Shown piece by piece: positions 1 through 8,093 of a stretch of DNA of 64,000 nucleotides. The number at the start of each line of letters is the position of its first letter. The stretch's first letter is position 1. Source of the DNA: Streptomyces capitiformicae (GTDB lineage: Bacteria > Actinomycetota > Actinomycetes > Streptomycetales > Streptomycetaceae); NCBI RefSeq assembly GCF_002214185.1, contig NZ_CP022161.1, positions 124,001-188,000 of the forward strand, given 5' to 3'. The notes beneath the pieces are model-generated. The model saw only the letters and a list, made by a program, of their open reading frames with translations. It ran no database searches and had not been told where the DNA came from. A program made the translations under genes and the position numbers.

Positions 1-227
1 TGCCAGGTCCGGCCGTACGCGGCGATCTCGGCCGCCAGTCCCGGGCGCATCCCTTCGAGGAGTTCCAGGGTCTCGCGGTGGACGAACAGGGCGCGGCTAC
101 CCGGGCGTTCGCGGCCCTCGGGGTCGGCTTCGAGCAGGGTGACGGGGAGGTCGTGGGCGCGCAGGGCGAGGGCCGCGGAGAGGCCCACGGGGCCGGCGCC
201 CACGACGAGGACGGGCGAAGTCGTCAT
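1..227 (-). CDS. FAD-dependent aromatic monooxygenase, N-terminal part (runs off the window)
   Basis: The first 75 residues are present. They open with a Rossmann FAD-binding motif (VLVVGAGPVGLSAALAL) and then an acidic residue in LLEAD that would contact the ribose. A region with GSRALFVHRETLELL resembles the PheA/TfdB class of flavoprotein hydroxylases. That class inserts one oxygen into aromatic or polyketide substrates using NAD(P)H. The ATG overlaps the stop of the upstream ligase gene as ATGA, so it is probably the last visible member of the minus-strand run that begins near 5604. The catalytic and substrate domains lie outside the window, so the substrate cannot be inferred. A related flavin oxidoreductase is possible. 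Confidence 0.8.
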   Translation of the reverse strand, partial: MTTSPVLVVGAGPVGLSAALALRAHDLPVTLLEADPEGRERPGSRALFVHRETLELLEGMRPGLAAEIAAYGRTW

Positions 228-1849
228 GTGCGGGCGCTCTCGGTCAGCATGCGGGTGATCTCGACCCGTTTGACCTTCCAGGTGGAGGTCATGGGCAGCT
301 CCTCGAACCGCCACTGTCGGGGCTCCGCCATGGTCGGCAGGTCGGCGGTGGCCTCCCGCCAGCGCCGCAGGTCCAGGGGGCGTTCGCCGCGTACGCACAC
401 CACGGGGACGGGTTCGCGGTCGACGCCGGGCACGATGACGACCTCGCGCAGCTCCTCCAGACGGGACATCAGGGTGTCCTCGACCTCCAGGTTGCTGTGC
501 ACGGAGTCGATCTGGTCGATCTCACGGTCGATCAGATAGAGGGCGCCCCAGCGGCTCTGGTAGCCCATGTCGCCCATCTGCCACCAGCCGCCGTCGAGTT
601 GGCGCAGATAGCGCTCGCGGGCGCCGAGGTAGGTGAGGATACGGCCCCGGGTGCGGGCCTCGATCCGGCCGGGGGCGCCGGGGCGGACCCGGCGGCCGTC
701 CTCGTCCGCGACCCGGACGCGGGTGAAGCCCGGGATGCCGATGCCGACCCTGCGGCCGTCGGCGCGGGCGGCGCTGCGGCGCGTGAACCACTGGAAGGCG
801 ACCGGGCCGGTCTCGCTCTGCCCGTACAGCTGGATGAGCCACGGCGAGCGCCGCCCGGACGCGTCGAGGAGCCGCTGCACGGTACGCGGGTGGATGGCGT
901 CGAAGGTGGAGCCGTACGAGCGGACGCGGGCCAGCGGCGCCCCGGGGGCGTCCGCCAGTTCCTCCCACAGGACGAAGGTGTTGGGGTGGGTCTCGACGAT
1001 GCCGGGGCGGTGGCGGGCCAGCAGCGGGCCCACGTTCGCCGGTTCGGGATCGGTGATGAGGACCAGCGGGCTGCCGAAGTGCAGCAGGACACCGAGCAGA
1101 TGGTAGAAGCGCGAGTGCACGAAGGACATGTGCAGGGCGGCTGTCTCGCCCCGGGTGGGCCAGCCCATCGCCTTCTGCGGGACGAGCCGGTTCCACATCG
1201 TGTTCGGGCAGTGCACTGCCAGCTTGGGGAGGCCGGTGGTGCCCGAGCTGTGGGTGATGAGCGAGGGGTCGCGGGGGTGGAGGCGCACGGCGGCCGGGGT
1301 CTCGGCGCCGGCGTACTTCCGCAGCGGTTCGGCGCCGGGGGCGTCGTCGACGGAGAGGGTACGGCGTACGAGTCCGGTGAGTTCGACGTCGTTCAGGGGG
1401 CCTTCGAGCTTGGCCCGGTCGGTGATCAGCCAGGGCTTGTGGAGGCGTTCGAGGAGCTGACCGACGACGGGGCCCGCGAGGCCGGGCGACAGGAGCACGG
1501 GGACGGCGCCGATACGGGAGACCGCGCAGGTCAGCAGCACGATGTCGACGTTGTCCGTCTTGTGGACCACGACCTGCTCGGAGGGGCGCACGCCCGCTTC
1601 CCAGAGACGGCCGGAGAGTTCGTCGACCACGTCGGCGAGGACCGGGTAGGTGAGGTCGGTCCCGAGGGCCGGGTTGACGTCGAGAGGGCGGTCCAGGGTG
1701 ACGAAGACGGGCCCGTGGCGGTCGGCGGCCTCCCTGAGCATCGAGCCCAGGTAGAAGCCGCGCCCGGCGAGTGTTTCCGGCCGGCGAGTGGCCTGATGCT
1801 GGTCGCGCATATGGCCAGACCTTTCTGCGGGGGTGGAGGTGTCGGCCAT
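224..1849 (-). CDS. AMP-dependent acyl/aryl-CoA synthetase-like ligase
   Basis: This 541-residue protein belongs to the ANL superfamily, which activates a carboxylate as an acyl-adenylate and usually passes it to CoA or a carrier protein. The P-loop-like core motif is seen as THSSGTTGLPK near residue 200. YGQSETG and the GDMGY/DRE segment follow in the expected order. The C-terminal subdomain is short, and it ends in TSTWKVKR, which matches the lysine-bearing A10 region. The ATG at 1849 is preceded by AAGGAG about eight bases upstream, and it lies 3 bp after the stop of the other ligase. An internal ATG at 1810 is possible. Having two different ligases in tandem suggests two acids are activated or one is handed between steps. 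The substrate is not evident. Confidence 0.85.
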   Translation of the reverse strand: MADTSTPAERSGHMRDQHQATRRPETLAGRGFYLGSMLREAADRHGPVFVTLDRPLDVNPALGTDLTYPVLADVVDELSGRLWEAGVRPSEQVVVHKTDNVDIVLLTCAVSRIGAVPVLLSPGLAGPVVGQLLERLHKPWLITDRAKLEGPLNDVELTGLVRRTLSVDDAPGAEPLRKYAGAETPAAVRLHPRDPSLITHSSGTTGLPKLAVHCPNTMWNRLVPQKAMGWPTRGETAALHMSFVHSRFYHLLGVLLHFGSPLVLITDPEPANVGPLLARHRPGIVETHPNTFVLWEELADAPGAPLARVRSYGSTFDAIHPRTVQRLLDASGRRSPWLIQLYGQSETGPVAFQWFTRRSAARADGRRVGIGIPGFTRVRVADEDGRRVRPGAPGRIEARTRGRILTYLGARERYLRQLDGGWWQMGDMGYQSRWGALYLIDREIDQIDSVHSNLEVEDTLMSRLEELREVVIVPGVDREPVPVVCVRGERPLDLRRWREATADLPTMAEPRQWRFEELPMTSTWKVKRVEITRMLTESART

Positions 1850-1852
1850 GAC

Positions 1853-3490
1853 TCACCACGCTCCTTGGCGGACGAGGTGACGGCGGAGCTTGCCGGTCGC
1901 GGTACGCGGCAACGTGGGGACGAAGCTCACGCTGCGGGGGACCTTGAAGGCGGCCAGCTTGTCGCGGGCCATGCAGATGAGTTCGGCCTCCAGGCCCACG
2001 GCGATGGGGGGTACGGGAATGACGAAGGCCCGCAGCTTGCTGGCGCCGCGCTCGTCGGTGACGGCCACGACGGCGACGTCCCGGACCGCCGGGTGGGTGC
2101 GCAGCAGGGCCTCCACCTCCAGCGGGGAGACGGTGATGCCGCCGACCATCTCCATGTCGTCGGCCCGGCCCAAGTGCCGATAGGTGCCGTCCGGTTCGCG
2201 GCGGGCCCGGTCCCGGGTGTTGAGCCAGCCGCCGACCAGGGCACGCTCGGTCTCCTCGGGCCGGTTGAGGTAGCCGGGGGTCACCGTCGGCCCGCGCACC
2301 CAGAGCTCGCCCGCCTCGCCGTCCGGAACCGGGGTGCCCGCGCGGTCGCGGAGTTCGACCTCGAAGCCGGGTACGGGGCGGCCGACCGTGCCGGGGTGGT
2401 TGTGGTCGAAGCTGTTGGCGCAGAACGCGTGGCCGGCCTCGGTGGAGCCGATCTGTTCGAGGACGGGGGCGCCGAGCAGCTCCGTGACCTGCTTGCCGAG
2501 CCCCGCGGGCATTCCCTCGCCGGCCGACACCGCCGCGCGCACCGAGGCGAAGCAGTCCTCGTGCCCGTTGGCCCGGTCGGTGACGAGGGCGGCGTACGCC
2601 GACGGCACCGAGTAGAGCAGGGTCACGCGGTGACGGGCGACGAGTTCGTCCACGACGGCCGGGGTGGGGCGGCGGTCGGTGAGGACCGCGCTGGAGCCGG
2701 AGAAGAGGGGGAAGACGAAGGCGTTGCCGAAGCCGTAGGCGAAGTACAGGCGGGAGACGGAGAGGGTGACGTCGTCCTGGGTGATGCGCAGCAGCCTCCG
2801 GCCTATCAGGTCGTGGTAGGTCTTGGGGTCGCTGTGGACGTGGACGACTCCCTTGGGGCGGCCTGTCGTTCCGGAGGTGTACTGAATGTAGAGAGGCATG
2901 TGGGCGTCGACGGGATGGGCCGTCTTCATGGGCTTGGCCGTGGCACTCAGAGCCATCAGTTGGTCGGCACCGAGGCGCGCCGCTGGGACGGTCGTGGGGA
3001 CAGCGCGGGTTGTTTGTGGCTGGTCGCGCCCGCGCGGCGGAGCCGCAAATGTCACAGCCCCGCGGCCCTTGACTTCGTGGCCGCCGGCCGGGAAGTGATG
3101 GTCCGCGCCCGGTCCTGTCACCCACAGAACTACCTCTGTGTCCTCTGCCATGAACTGGAGTTCGGGTGGGGTGAGTTCGGGGTTGACCAGGACCGCGACC
3201 GCGCCCAGGCGGGCGACGGCCAGGAATGTGGTCACCCAGGCGATGGAGTCCGGGAGGGCCAGCAGTACCCGGTCTCCCGGGCGTACTCCATGGTCGGTCA
3301 GGACCGTGGCGGCACGGGACGCGAGGTCGTGGATCCCACCGTGGGTGTGGGCGCGGTGGCCCTGGTGGAAGGCCGGGCGGTCGGTCCAGCCGTGGCGTTC
3401 GGCGAGTGCGGCGAGGTGGGCCGCGAGGTTGCCGGGGGCGTCGGCGTCGGCGTGGAGCCGGGCGGGCTGGGACGTCGTCATGATTGTCAT
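1853..3490 (-). CDS. Benzoate-CoA ligase family protein
   Basis: This 545-residue ANL ligase most resembles benzoate/aminobenzoate-CoA ligases. It shows YIQYTSGTTGRPKG, then SVSRLYFAYGFGN, a hallmark of that family, followed by GSTEAGHAF, the GRADDMEMVGG hinge and the terminal lysine in RTATGKLRR. It is expected to adenylate a benzoate-type acid and load CoA. The start at 3490 overlaps the aminodeoxychorismate synthase stop as ATGA, so translation is probably coupled. A 4-aminobenzoate made by that enzyme is therefore the obvious but unproven substrate. A second ATG at 3481 is in frame. Between the N-terminal domain and the P-loop there is a roughly 25-residue Arg/Pro/Ala-rich stretch that corresponds to a dispersed repeat (2998-3068) and is not expected in the family. 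Confidence 0.85.
   Translation of the reverse strand: MTIMTTSQPARLHADADAPGNLAAHLAALAERHGWTDRPAFHQGHRAHTHGGIHDLASRAATVLTDHGVRPGDRVLLALPDSIAWVTTFLAVARLGAVAVLVNPELTPPELQFMAEDTEVVLWVTGPGADHHFPAGGHEVKGRGAVTFAAPPRGRDQPQTTRAVPTTVPAARLGADQLMALSATAKPMKTAHPVDAHMPLYIQYTSGTTGRPKGVVHVHSDPKTYHDLIGRRLLRITQDDVTLSVSRLYFAYGFGNAFVFPLFSGSSAVLTDRRPTPAVVDELVARHRVTLLYSVPSAYAALVTDRANGHEDCFASVRAAVSAGEGMPAGLGKQVTELLGAPVLEQIGSTEAGHAFCANSFDHNHPGTVGRPVPGFEVELRDRAGTPVPDGEAGELWVRGPTVTPGYLNRPEETERALVGGWLNTRDRARREPDGTYRHLGRADDMEMVGGITVSPLEVEALLRTHPAVRDVAVVAVTDERGASKLRAFVIPVPPIAVGLEAELICMARDKLAAFKVPRSVSFVPTLPRTATGKLRRHLVRQGAW
2998..3068. repeat. Dispersed Streptomyces intergenic repeat lying inside a ligase gene
   Basis: The stretch with GGTCGCGCCCGCGCGGCGG and GAGCCGCAAATGTCACAGC looks like a GC-rich element that I recall as very common between genes in Streptomyces chromosomes. 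Here it lies within the reading frame of the benzoate-CoA ligase-like gene and keeps the frame open. Its membership in a repeat family is from memory; the position inside the coding region is seen directly. Confidence 0.55.
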
Positions 3491-5604
3491 CGCGTCGGCT
3501 CCTCGGTGACGGCCGGGGCCCGGGTGTGCTCGCGGTGGGCCCGCATCAGGGCGGCGGTCTTCAGCAGCATCTCGTCGTACTCGGCGGCCGGGTCGGAGTC
3601 GAGGACGATCGCGCCGCCCGCGCCCAGGTGCATACGGCCGCCCTGGAACACGGCGGTGCGGATGACGATGTTGAGGTCGGCGCCGCCGGCGCAGCCGAGA
3701 TAGCCGAGCGCTCCCGAGTACACGCCGCGGGCCTCGGTCTCCAACTCGTCGATGATCTCCATGGTGCGGAGCTTGGGCGCCCCGGTCATGGATCCGCCCG
3801 GGAAGCAGGCCCGGACGCAGTCCACGGCGTCGGTTCCCTCGCGCAGCCTGCCCTCGACGGTGGAGACCAGTTGGTGCACGGTGGCGTAGGTCTCGGTGGC
3901 CATGAGGCGCGGGACGCGTACGGTGCCGGTCTTCGACACCCTGCCCAGGTCGTTGCGGAGGAGGTCGACGATCATCAGGTTCTCGGCGCGCGTCTTGGCG
4001 TCGCTGGCGAGCTCGTCGCGCAGCCGGTCGTCCTCCTCCGGGGTTCCACCACGTGGTGCGGTGCCCTTGATGGGCTTGGCCTCGGCGAGGCCGTCGCGGG
4101 TGATCCGCAGGAAGCGCTCGGGGGACGAGCCCGCGACATCGAGGTCGCCGAACCTGAGGTAGGCCGCGTACGGGGCCGGGTTGATGCGGCGAAGGACCCG
4201 GTAGAAGTCGTACGGGTCGTACGGCGCGGGTAACCGCACGGCGTTGGTCAGGCAGACCTCGTAGCTGGTGCCGGCCTTCAGCTCGTCCTGGCAGGCCTCG
4301 ATGTCGGCGAGGTAGGTGGCGCGGTCGCGGACGAGCCAGGGCTCGGCGGCGCGGGGGTACGGCTCGGCGGAGCACGGGGTGTCCCGGGTCTCCGTGGCCA
4401 CGAAGGTCAGCTGGGCCGTCGCGGTGTCGAGCCAGTCTGCGGCCTGGCGGGCGGCTGCCGGGGTGTCCTCGGCCAGGCAGACGGCGTAGGTGGCGCCCTC
4501 CTCGTGGTCGACGGCGATCAGCCGGTCCGCGAACAGCCAGCAGGCGTCCGGGGTTTCGGCCGTGTGCCGGTTCGGGGAGCCGGTGTCGGCCTTCAACTCG
4601 TAGCCGAAGTAGCCGACATAGCCGCCGGTGAAGTCGAAGGGCAGGCTCGACGCGTCGATCTTGCGGCTGGCCAGCTGCCGCTTCAGATAGTCGAAGACGC
4701 TCGCCTGGACCTTGCGCGTGGGCCGCCCCTCCCGCTCGATCTCGCACAGGCCGCTGTCGACGTCGTAGCGGACGAACTCGGCGAGCGGACCACTGCCGTC
4801 GCCGAAGAACGAGAACCGGGACAGGCCCTCCTCGACACGCGAGCTGTCCAGCCAGAACGCGCGCGGCGCGTCGGCGTACATGCGGGTGAAGGCGGCCTCG
4901 GCGTCGACGGCGGTGGCGATCCGGCGGGTGTGCAGCCGGTACGCGGGGCCGGGAGCTCGTCGGGGACGGGGGATCGCGCCGGTGAGGGAGGTGACCGCGG
5001 TGTTCTTCGTCCGTGGGCTGCCGGCCCGTTCCGCCGTGAGATTGCGGAAGTTGACCAGCAGGCGGTGGCCGTGGTCGGTGAGGATCGACTCCGGGTGGAA
5101 CTGCACGCCCCACAGCGGCCGTTCACGGTGGCGCAGGCCCATGAGGACGCCGTCCTCGGACCAGGCCGTGGGCTGCAGGGTCGACGGCAGCGGCTCGCGC
5201 ACGGACAGCGAGTGGTAGCGGACGACGGTGAAGTTCTGCGGCAGACCGCGGAACAGGTCACGGCCGTCGTGCCGGACGGTCGACAGGTGGCCGTGGCGGG
5301 GCCACGGGGCCGACTCGACCTCGGCCCGCTCCCCCACCGCGATGCCCTGGTGGCCCAGGCAGACGCCGAGCACGGGGATCGTGGCCTCGGCGATCACGCG
5401 GGCGGCGATACCGAAGTCGCGTGGCTCGGCGGGGTGGCCCGGTCCCGGCGACACCACCACGTTGTCGAATTCCCGCAGCTTTGGCATGTCGTCGGCCGCG
5501 GCGTCGTTCAGTACCACCACCGGCTCCTCGCCGTTGACCTCGGCGATCAGCTGGAACAGGTTGTACGTGTACGAGTCGTAATTGTCGATGAGCAGAGTCT
5601 TCAC
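3487..5604 (-). CDS. pabAB: Aminodeoxychorismate synthase, fused glutaminase (PabA) and synthase (PabB)
   Basis: This 705-residue fusion makes 4-amino-4-deoxychorismate from chorismate and glutamine, the entry to 4-aminobenzoate and p-aminophenylalanine. Residues 1-190 are a class I glutamine amidotransferase with the nucleophile in GVCLGHQ and the catalytic histidine in VQFHPES. Residues about 220-690 are the chorismate-binding domain. PIKGT carries the lysine that distinguishes ADC synthases from anthranilate synthases, which usually have alanine there. GGSMTGAPK and YSGALGYLG follow. The GTG at 5604 has GGGAGG seven bases upstream. The gene heads the coupled run pabAB, ligase, ligase, monooxygenase. 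Fused PabAB with clustered ligases is typical of secondary metabolism (candicidin- or aureothin-type), not the housekeeping folate copy. No lyase (PabC) is visible here. Confidence 0.92.
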   Translation of the reverse strand: MKTLLIDNYDSYTYNLFQLIAEVNGEEPVVVLNDAAADDMPKLREFDNVVVSPGPGHPAEPRDFGIAARVIAEATIPVLGVCLGHQGIAVGERAEVESAPWPRHGHLSTVRHDGRDLFRGLPQNFTVVRYHSLSVREPLPSTLQPTAWSEDGVLMGLRHRERPLWGVQFHPESILTDHGHRLLVNFRNLTAERAGSPRTKNTAVTSLTGAIPRPRRAPGPAYRLHTRRIATAVDAEAAFTRMYADAPRAFWLDSSRVEEGLSRFSFFGDGSGPLAEFVRYDVDSGLCEIEREGRPTRKVQASVFDYLKRQLASRKIDASSLPFDFTGGYVGYFGYELKADTGSPNRHTAETPDACWLFADRLIAVDHEEGATYAVCLAEDTPAAARQAADWLDTATAQLTFVATETRDTPCSAEPYPRAAEPWLVRDRATYLADIEACQDELKAGTSYEVCLTNAVRLPAPYDPYDFYRVLRRINPAPYAAYLRFGDLDVAGSSPERFLRITRDGLAEAKPIKGTAPRGGTPEEDDRLRDELASDAKTRAENLMIVDLLRNDLGRVSKTGTVRVPRLMATETYATVHQLVSTVEGRLREGTDAVDCVRACFPGGSMTGAPKLRTMEIIDELETEARGVYSGALGYLGCAGGADLNIVIRTAVFQGGRMHLGAGGAIVLDSDPAAEYDEMLLKTAALMRAHREHTRAPAVTEEPTR

Positions 5605-5634
5605 CCGCCCACCTCCCTCTGATCGCTCTCGGAC

Positions 5635-6312
5635 CTAGGCGGTCCGTCGTTTGTGCCGGCCGCGCAGCGCCTGCAGCGGCGGATACAGCCACTTCTTCAG
5701 AAATCTCTGGAGTCTCGGCATGAGAATCCAGGTGACGATGGCCGTCACGGACAGGCACAACAGAAGTGTACGGAAAAGCGGATTCAGGTCGTTGAGATAG
5801 GGAAGAACCGCCAGGTTGAACAGGAGCACGGGTGGGAAAACCGCGCTCATATTCACCAGCCACAGTTTCCATTTCGGGGGCGGGCGCGGGGCGGCCGGCG
5901 CCGGCTCCCGGGCGGTCTGGGCGTCGAACCATGCCTTGGAGCCCACCACACTGCGGCGGGCGGTCTCCCGGGCGAGTCCTTCGGCGCGGGCCGCCCACTG
6001 GGCGCAGGCCAGCGAGTTCTCCCAGGTCCGGGCCGATTCCTCACTGTCGAAGCGGTAGACCACATGCCACTCCGCCTCTCCGTCGACGAGTACGCCTCCC
6101 CCCAGAAAACCCGGCTGCTGCGCGGTCGTACGCAGCGCGGCCCACCCCCAGGAGTGGAAGTCGGCCTCGCGCCCCGGCACCACGTGATACGCGACGGTGA
6201 CGGTAACGGGATTCCTGCTCACGCCGTCGAATACGCGAAGAACCGCGACCCCGTTCAAATCTTCAACGAACTTTTTCAACTGTCCGTATCGCACCTTTGA
6301 GAGGGCTTTCAT
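5635..6312 (-). CDS. Antibiotic-biosynthesis-monooxygenase-like protein with a two-helix membrane tail
   Basis: The protein has about 225 residues. Residues 20-130 look like an ABM/dimeric alpha-beta barrel domain ([20 protein letters not shown], then [18 protein letters not shown]). Such domains oxidise or bind aromatic compounds without cofactors. A Pro/Ala linker leads to two hydrophobic helices (about 155-175 and 180-200) and a basic tail, so the domain should face the cytoplasm from the membrane. The chosen ATG at 6312 directly abuts AAGGAGG, which is too close for an ideal ribosome site; a downstream GTG or a later start is possible. It lies 30 bp upstream of pabAB in the same direction. 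Base composition is less GC-rich than its neighbours. The exact function is unknown. Confidence 0.65.
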   Translation of the reverse strand: MKALSKVRYGQLKKFVEDLNGVAVLRVFDGVSRNPVTVTVAYHVVPGREADFHSWGWAALRTTAQQPGFLGGGVLVDGEAEWHVVYRFDSEESARTWENSLACAQWAARAEGLARETARRSVVGSKAWFDAQTAREPAPAAPRPPPKWKLWLVNMSAVFPPVLLFNLAVLPYLNDLNPLFRTLLLCLSVTAIVTWILMPRLQRFLKKWLYPPLQALRGRHKRRTA

Positions 6313-6461
6313 CCTCCTTGACGGCTTCTGTCGAGAAGAACGCCCAGCAGTACGCCCGGGTAACTTGCTTGGATTCTTTGGAAGCGGTTGCCCGAAGAAC
6401 GAGAAAAGGCGCACCATCGCAATCCGGCTCCGCTGGAAAGCGCAGGAAGCGAAGGAGAGCC
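6313..6461. promoter_or_regulatory. Divergent promoter region of the pabAB cluster edge
   Basis: This 149-bp gap separates the minus-strand monooxygenase/pabAB run from the plus-strand DUF3050 gene, so it must carry both promoters. It is visibly less GC-rich than the flanks. I could not assign convincing -35/-10 pairs or a regulator site. GAAGGAG at 6451-6457 is the ribosome site for the plus-strand gene. Confidence 0.4.
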
Positions 6462-7241
6462 ATGTCCAGGTACGACTGGGATATGAATCACGAGGGAATC
6501 GACCGGGCTCGCGCCGCGATCGAACCCGTACGGAAAGAAGTGACCGCGCACCCGATCTACCAGCGGATCAACAGCCGCGCGGACATGGCCGTCTTCATGG
6601 AGCACCACGTATTCGCCGTGTGGGACTTCATGTCCCTCCTCAAGTCCCTTCAGCGTGATCTGACCTGTGTGGACGTCCCCTGGGTGCCGCGCGGGTCGGA
6701 GGTGAGCCGGCGGCTCATCAACGACATCGTCCTCGTCGAGGAGAGCGACGAGTTGGGCGGCGGGTTCACCAGTCACTTCGAGCTGTACCGGTCGGGCATG
6801 GGCGAGGCGGGCGCGGACACATCACGTCTCGACACGTTCCTGGGGCTGATCGAGGAGGGCCACGATGTGCCCGCGGCGCTTCGGGTCGCCCAAGTGCCCG
6901 CTCCCGCTGCGGACTTCGTCCGTACGACGTTCGGCATCATCTCGGAGCGGCCGTTGCACTGCCGGGCCGCGGCGTTCGCGTTCTCACGGGAAGACCTGAT
7001 CCCCGATATGTTCGATCAGGTGATCAAGAAGGAGGGGACCGAGCGGTTTCCGCTATTCTGCGACTACCTCGCGCGGCACATCGAGGTGGACGGGGAGGAG
7101 CACACGCCGATGGCCATGGCGATGGTCGCGGATCTGTGCGGGGGTGAGGACGTGCGATGGCAGCAGGCCGTCGAGACGGCTGTGGTCGCGCTGGAGGCGA
7201 GGTCTCGACTGTGGGACGGCATCACGGAGGCCATGCGGTAA
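6462..7241 (+). CDS. DUF3050 family protein, heme-oxygenase-fold candidate diiron oxidase
   Basis: This 259-residue protein resembles the DUF3050 family, which from memory sits in the heme-oxygenase/TenA fold superfamily. Several members of that superfamily are diiron oxidases or N-oxygenases. Possible metal ligands are seen in helix-like segments: MEHHVF (about 46-51), VEESDE (92-97) with SHFELY (104-109), SERPLH (161-166) and HIEVDGEEH (206-214), where His206, Asp210 and His214 have the spacing expected for such sites. GAAGGAG precedes the ATG by four bases. The gene is divergent from the pabAB run, which suggests a role in the same pathway, for example oxidising an aryl amine. That role is inference; no substrate can be read from sequence. 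Confidence 0.7.
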   Translation: MSRYDWDMNHEGIDRARAAIEPVRKEVTAHPIYQRINSRADMAVFMEHHVFAVWDFMSLLKSLQRDLTCVDVPWVPRGSEVSRRLINDIVLVEESDELGGGFTSHFELYRSGMGEAGADTSRLDTFLGLIEEGHDVPAALRVAQVPAPAADFVRTTFGIISERPLHCRAAAFAFSREDLIPDMFDQVIKKEGTERFPLFCDYLARHIEVDGEEHTPMAMAMVADLCGGEDVRWQQAVETAVVALEARSRLWDGITEAMR

Positions 7242-7246
7242 GGGGC

Positions 7247-7447
7247 CGCGTCGCACCGGAACGCCTCCGCCGCCAGGCGCCGCCCCCGCAGGTCGGCCAC
7301 CGTCGTCTCGGCCGCGGCCAGGTCCACGTCGGTGACGAGCACTTGGGCGCCCTCCTGTGCGAGCGGCGGTGACGGCGCCGACAACCGCGTGCGGCCCCCG
7401 TGATGAGCACCCCGTACCCCTTCGAAGCGTCCCGTCGTCGCAGGCAT
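7247..7447 (-). pseudogene. Remnant of a short-chain dehydrogenase N-terminus
   Basis: Read backwards from 7447, three frames must be joined to recover an SDR start: MPATTGRFEG, then YGVLITGAARG (the NAD(P)-binding glycine motif) in a second frame, then LAQEGAQVLVTDVDLAAAE in the first frame again. The similarity ends about 65 residues in, where the remnant meets the end of the DUF3050 gene. No catalytic Tyr/Lys survives. It is a frameshifted, truncated relic, probably a scar of the rearrangement that set the cluster border. Confidence 0.7.
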
Positions 7448-7541
7448 ACGGCGAACGTACGGGGCGCGGCATCGGCGTGACATGCCACGCGATCGCCCAG
7501 GCAGCTGCTACGCGATCTTGGAACGGCTACCTTGTGTGCTC

Positions 7542-8081
7542 ATGTCAGCCTTCATCCAGCAACTCCCGGCCCTGATAGGCGTGATCATCGGCGCGCTGGG
7601 CTCCTACCTGGTCGTCGTGCGCGGTGAGCGGGTCCGGTTCCGCCAGGAGCAGACCGCCCGCTGGGAGGAGCGGCGGCTCGCGGTGTACGCCGACTACGCA
7701 CGCGACCTGAAGAAGTCCGTCACCCTGACCTACCGGATCGCCTCCCACCTCGGCAACGATCCGCATCCCCATCCGCTCTCCCCGGAGGAGGCCGCGCCCC
7801 TCCTGGCCGAGGCGACGGTCGCCCGGGATCCCTCCGGTGAGGCGCTGATTCTGCTCGGCAGCCCGGAGGTGGTGGAGAGGGCGCGGGCGTGGGTGGTCAC
7901 GGTGATGGAGATGGAGGAGTTCCTGCGCGGCGAGACCCGCGATCCGGCGGCCTGGCAGGCACTGCTGGACCGGCAGCGCGCCGGGCGGGAGGGGTACTAC
8001 CGCGCGGTGCGGAAGGACCTGGCGCTCCCGCCCGGCCACTCCGCCCGCTGGTCGTTGCCGGCGTCCGTCAACCGGGGGTGA
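7542..8081 (+). CDS. Small membrane-anchored protein of unknown function
   Basis: This 179-residue protein has one N-terminal hydrophobic helix (LIGVIIGALGSYLVVV, about residues 9-25), followed by a soluble charged helical region beginning RGERVRFRQEQTARWEERR. This layout is common in short actinobacterial proteins of unknown role. The ATG at 7542 is chosen because the membrane helix starts right after it; no strong ribosome site is visible. It converges with the SDR gene, with 12 bp between the stops. No function is proposed. Confidence 0.7.
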   Translation: MSAFIQQLPALIGVIIGALGSYLVVVRGERVRFRQEQTARWEERRLAVYADYARDLKKSVTLTYRIASHLGNDPHPHPLSPEEAAPLLAEATVARDPSGEALILLGSPEVVERARAWVVTVMEMEEFLRGETRDPAAWQALLDRQRAGREGYYRAVRKDLALPPGHSARWSLPASVNRG

Positions 8082-8093
8082 GCGGCGGCCGGT

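Noticed and set aside
497-3703. Long plus-strand frame of about 1068 codons
   Set aside because: It is antisense to two ligase genes with complete conserved motifs and has no recognisable domain.
3487-5604. Anthranilate synthase (TrpEG)
   Set aside because: The PIKGT lysine is diagnostic for ADC synthase, and no other tryptophan gene is nearby.
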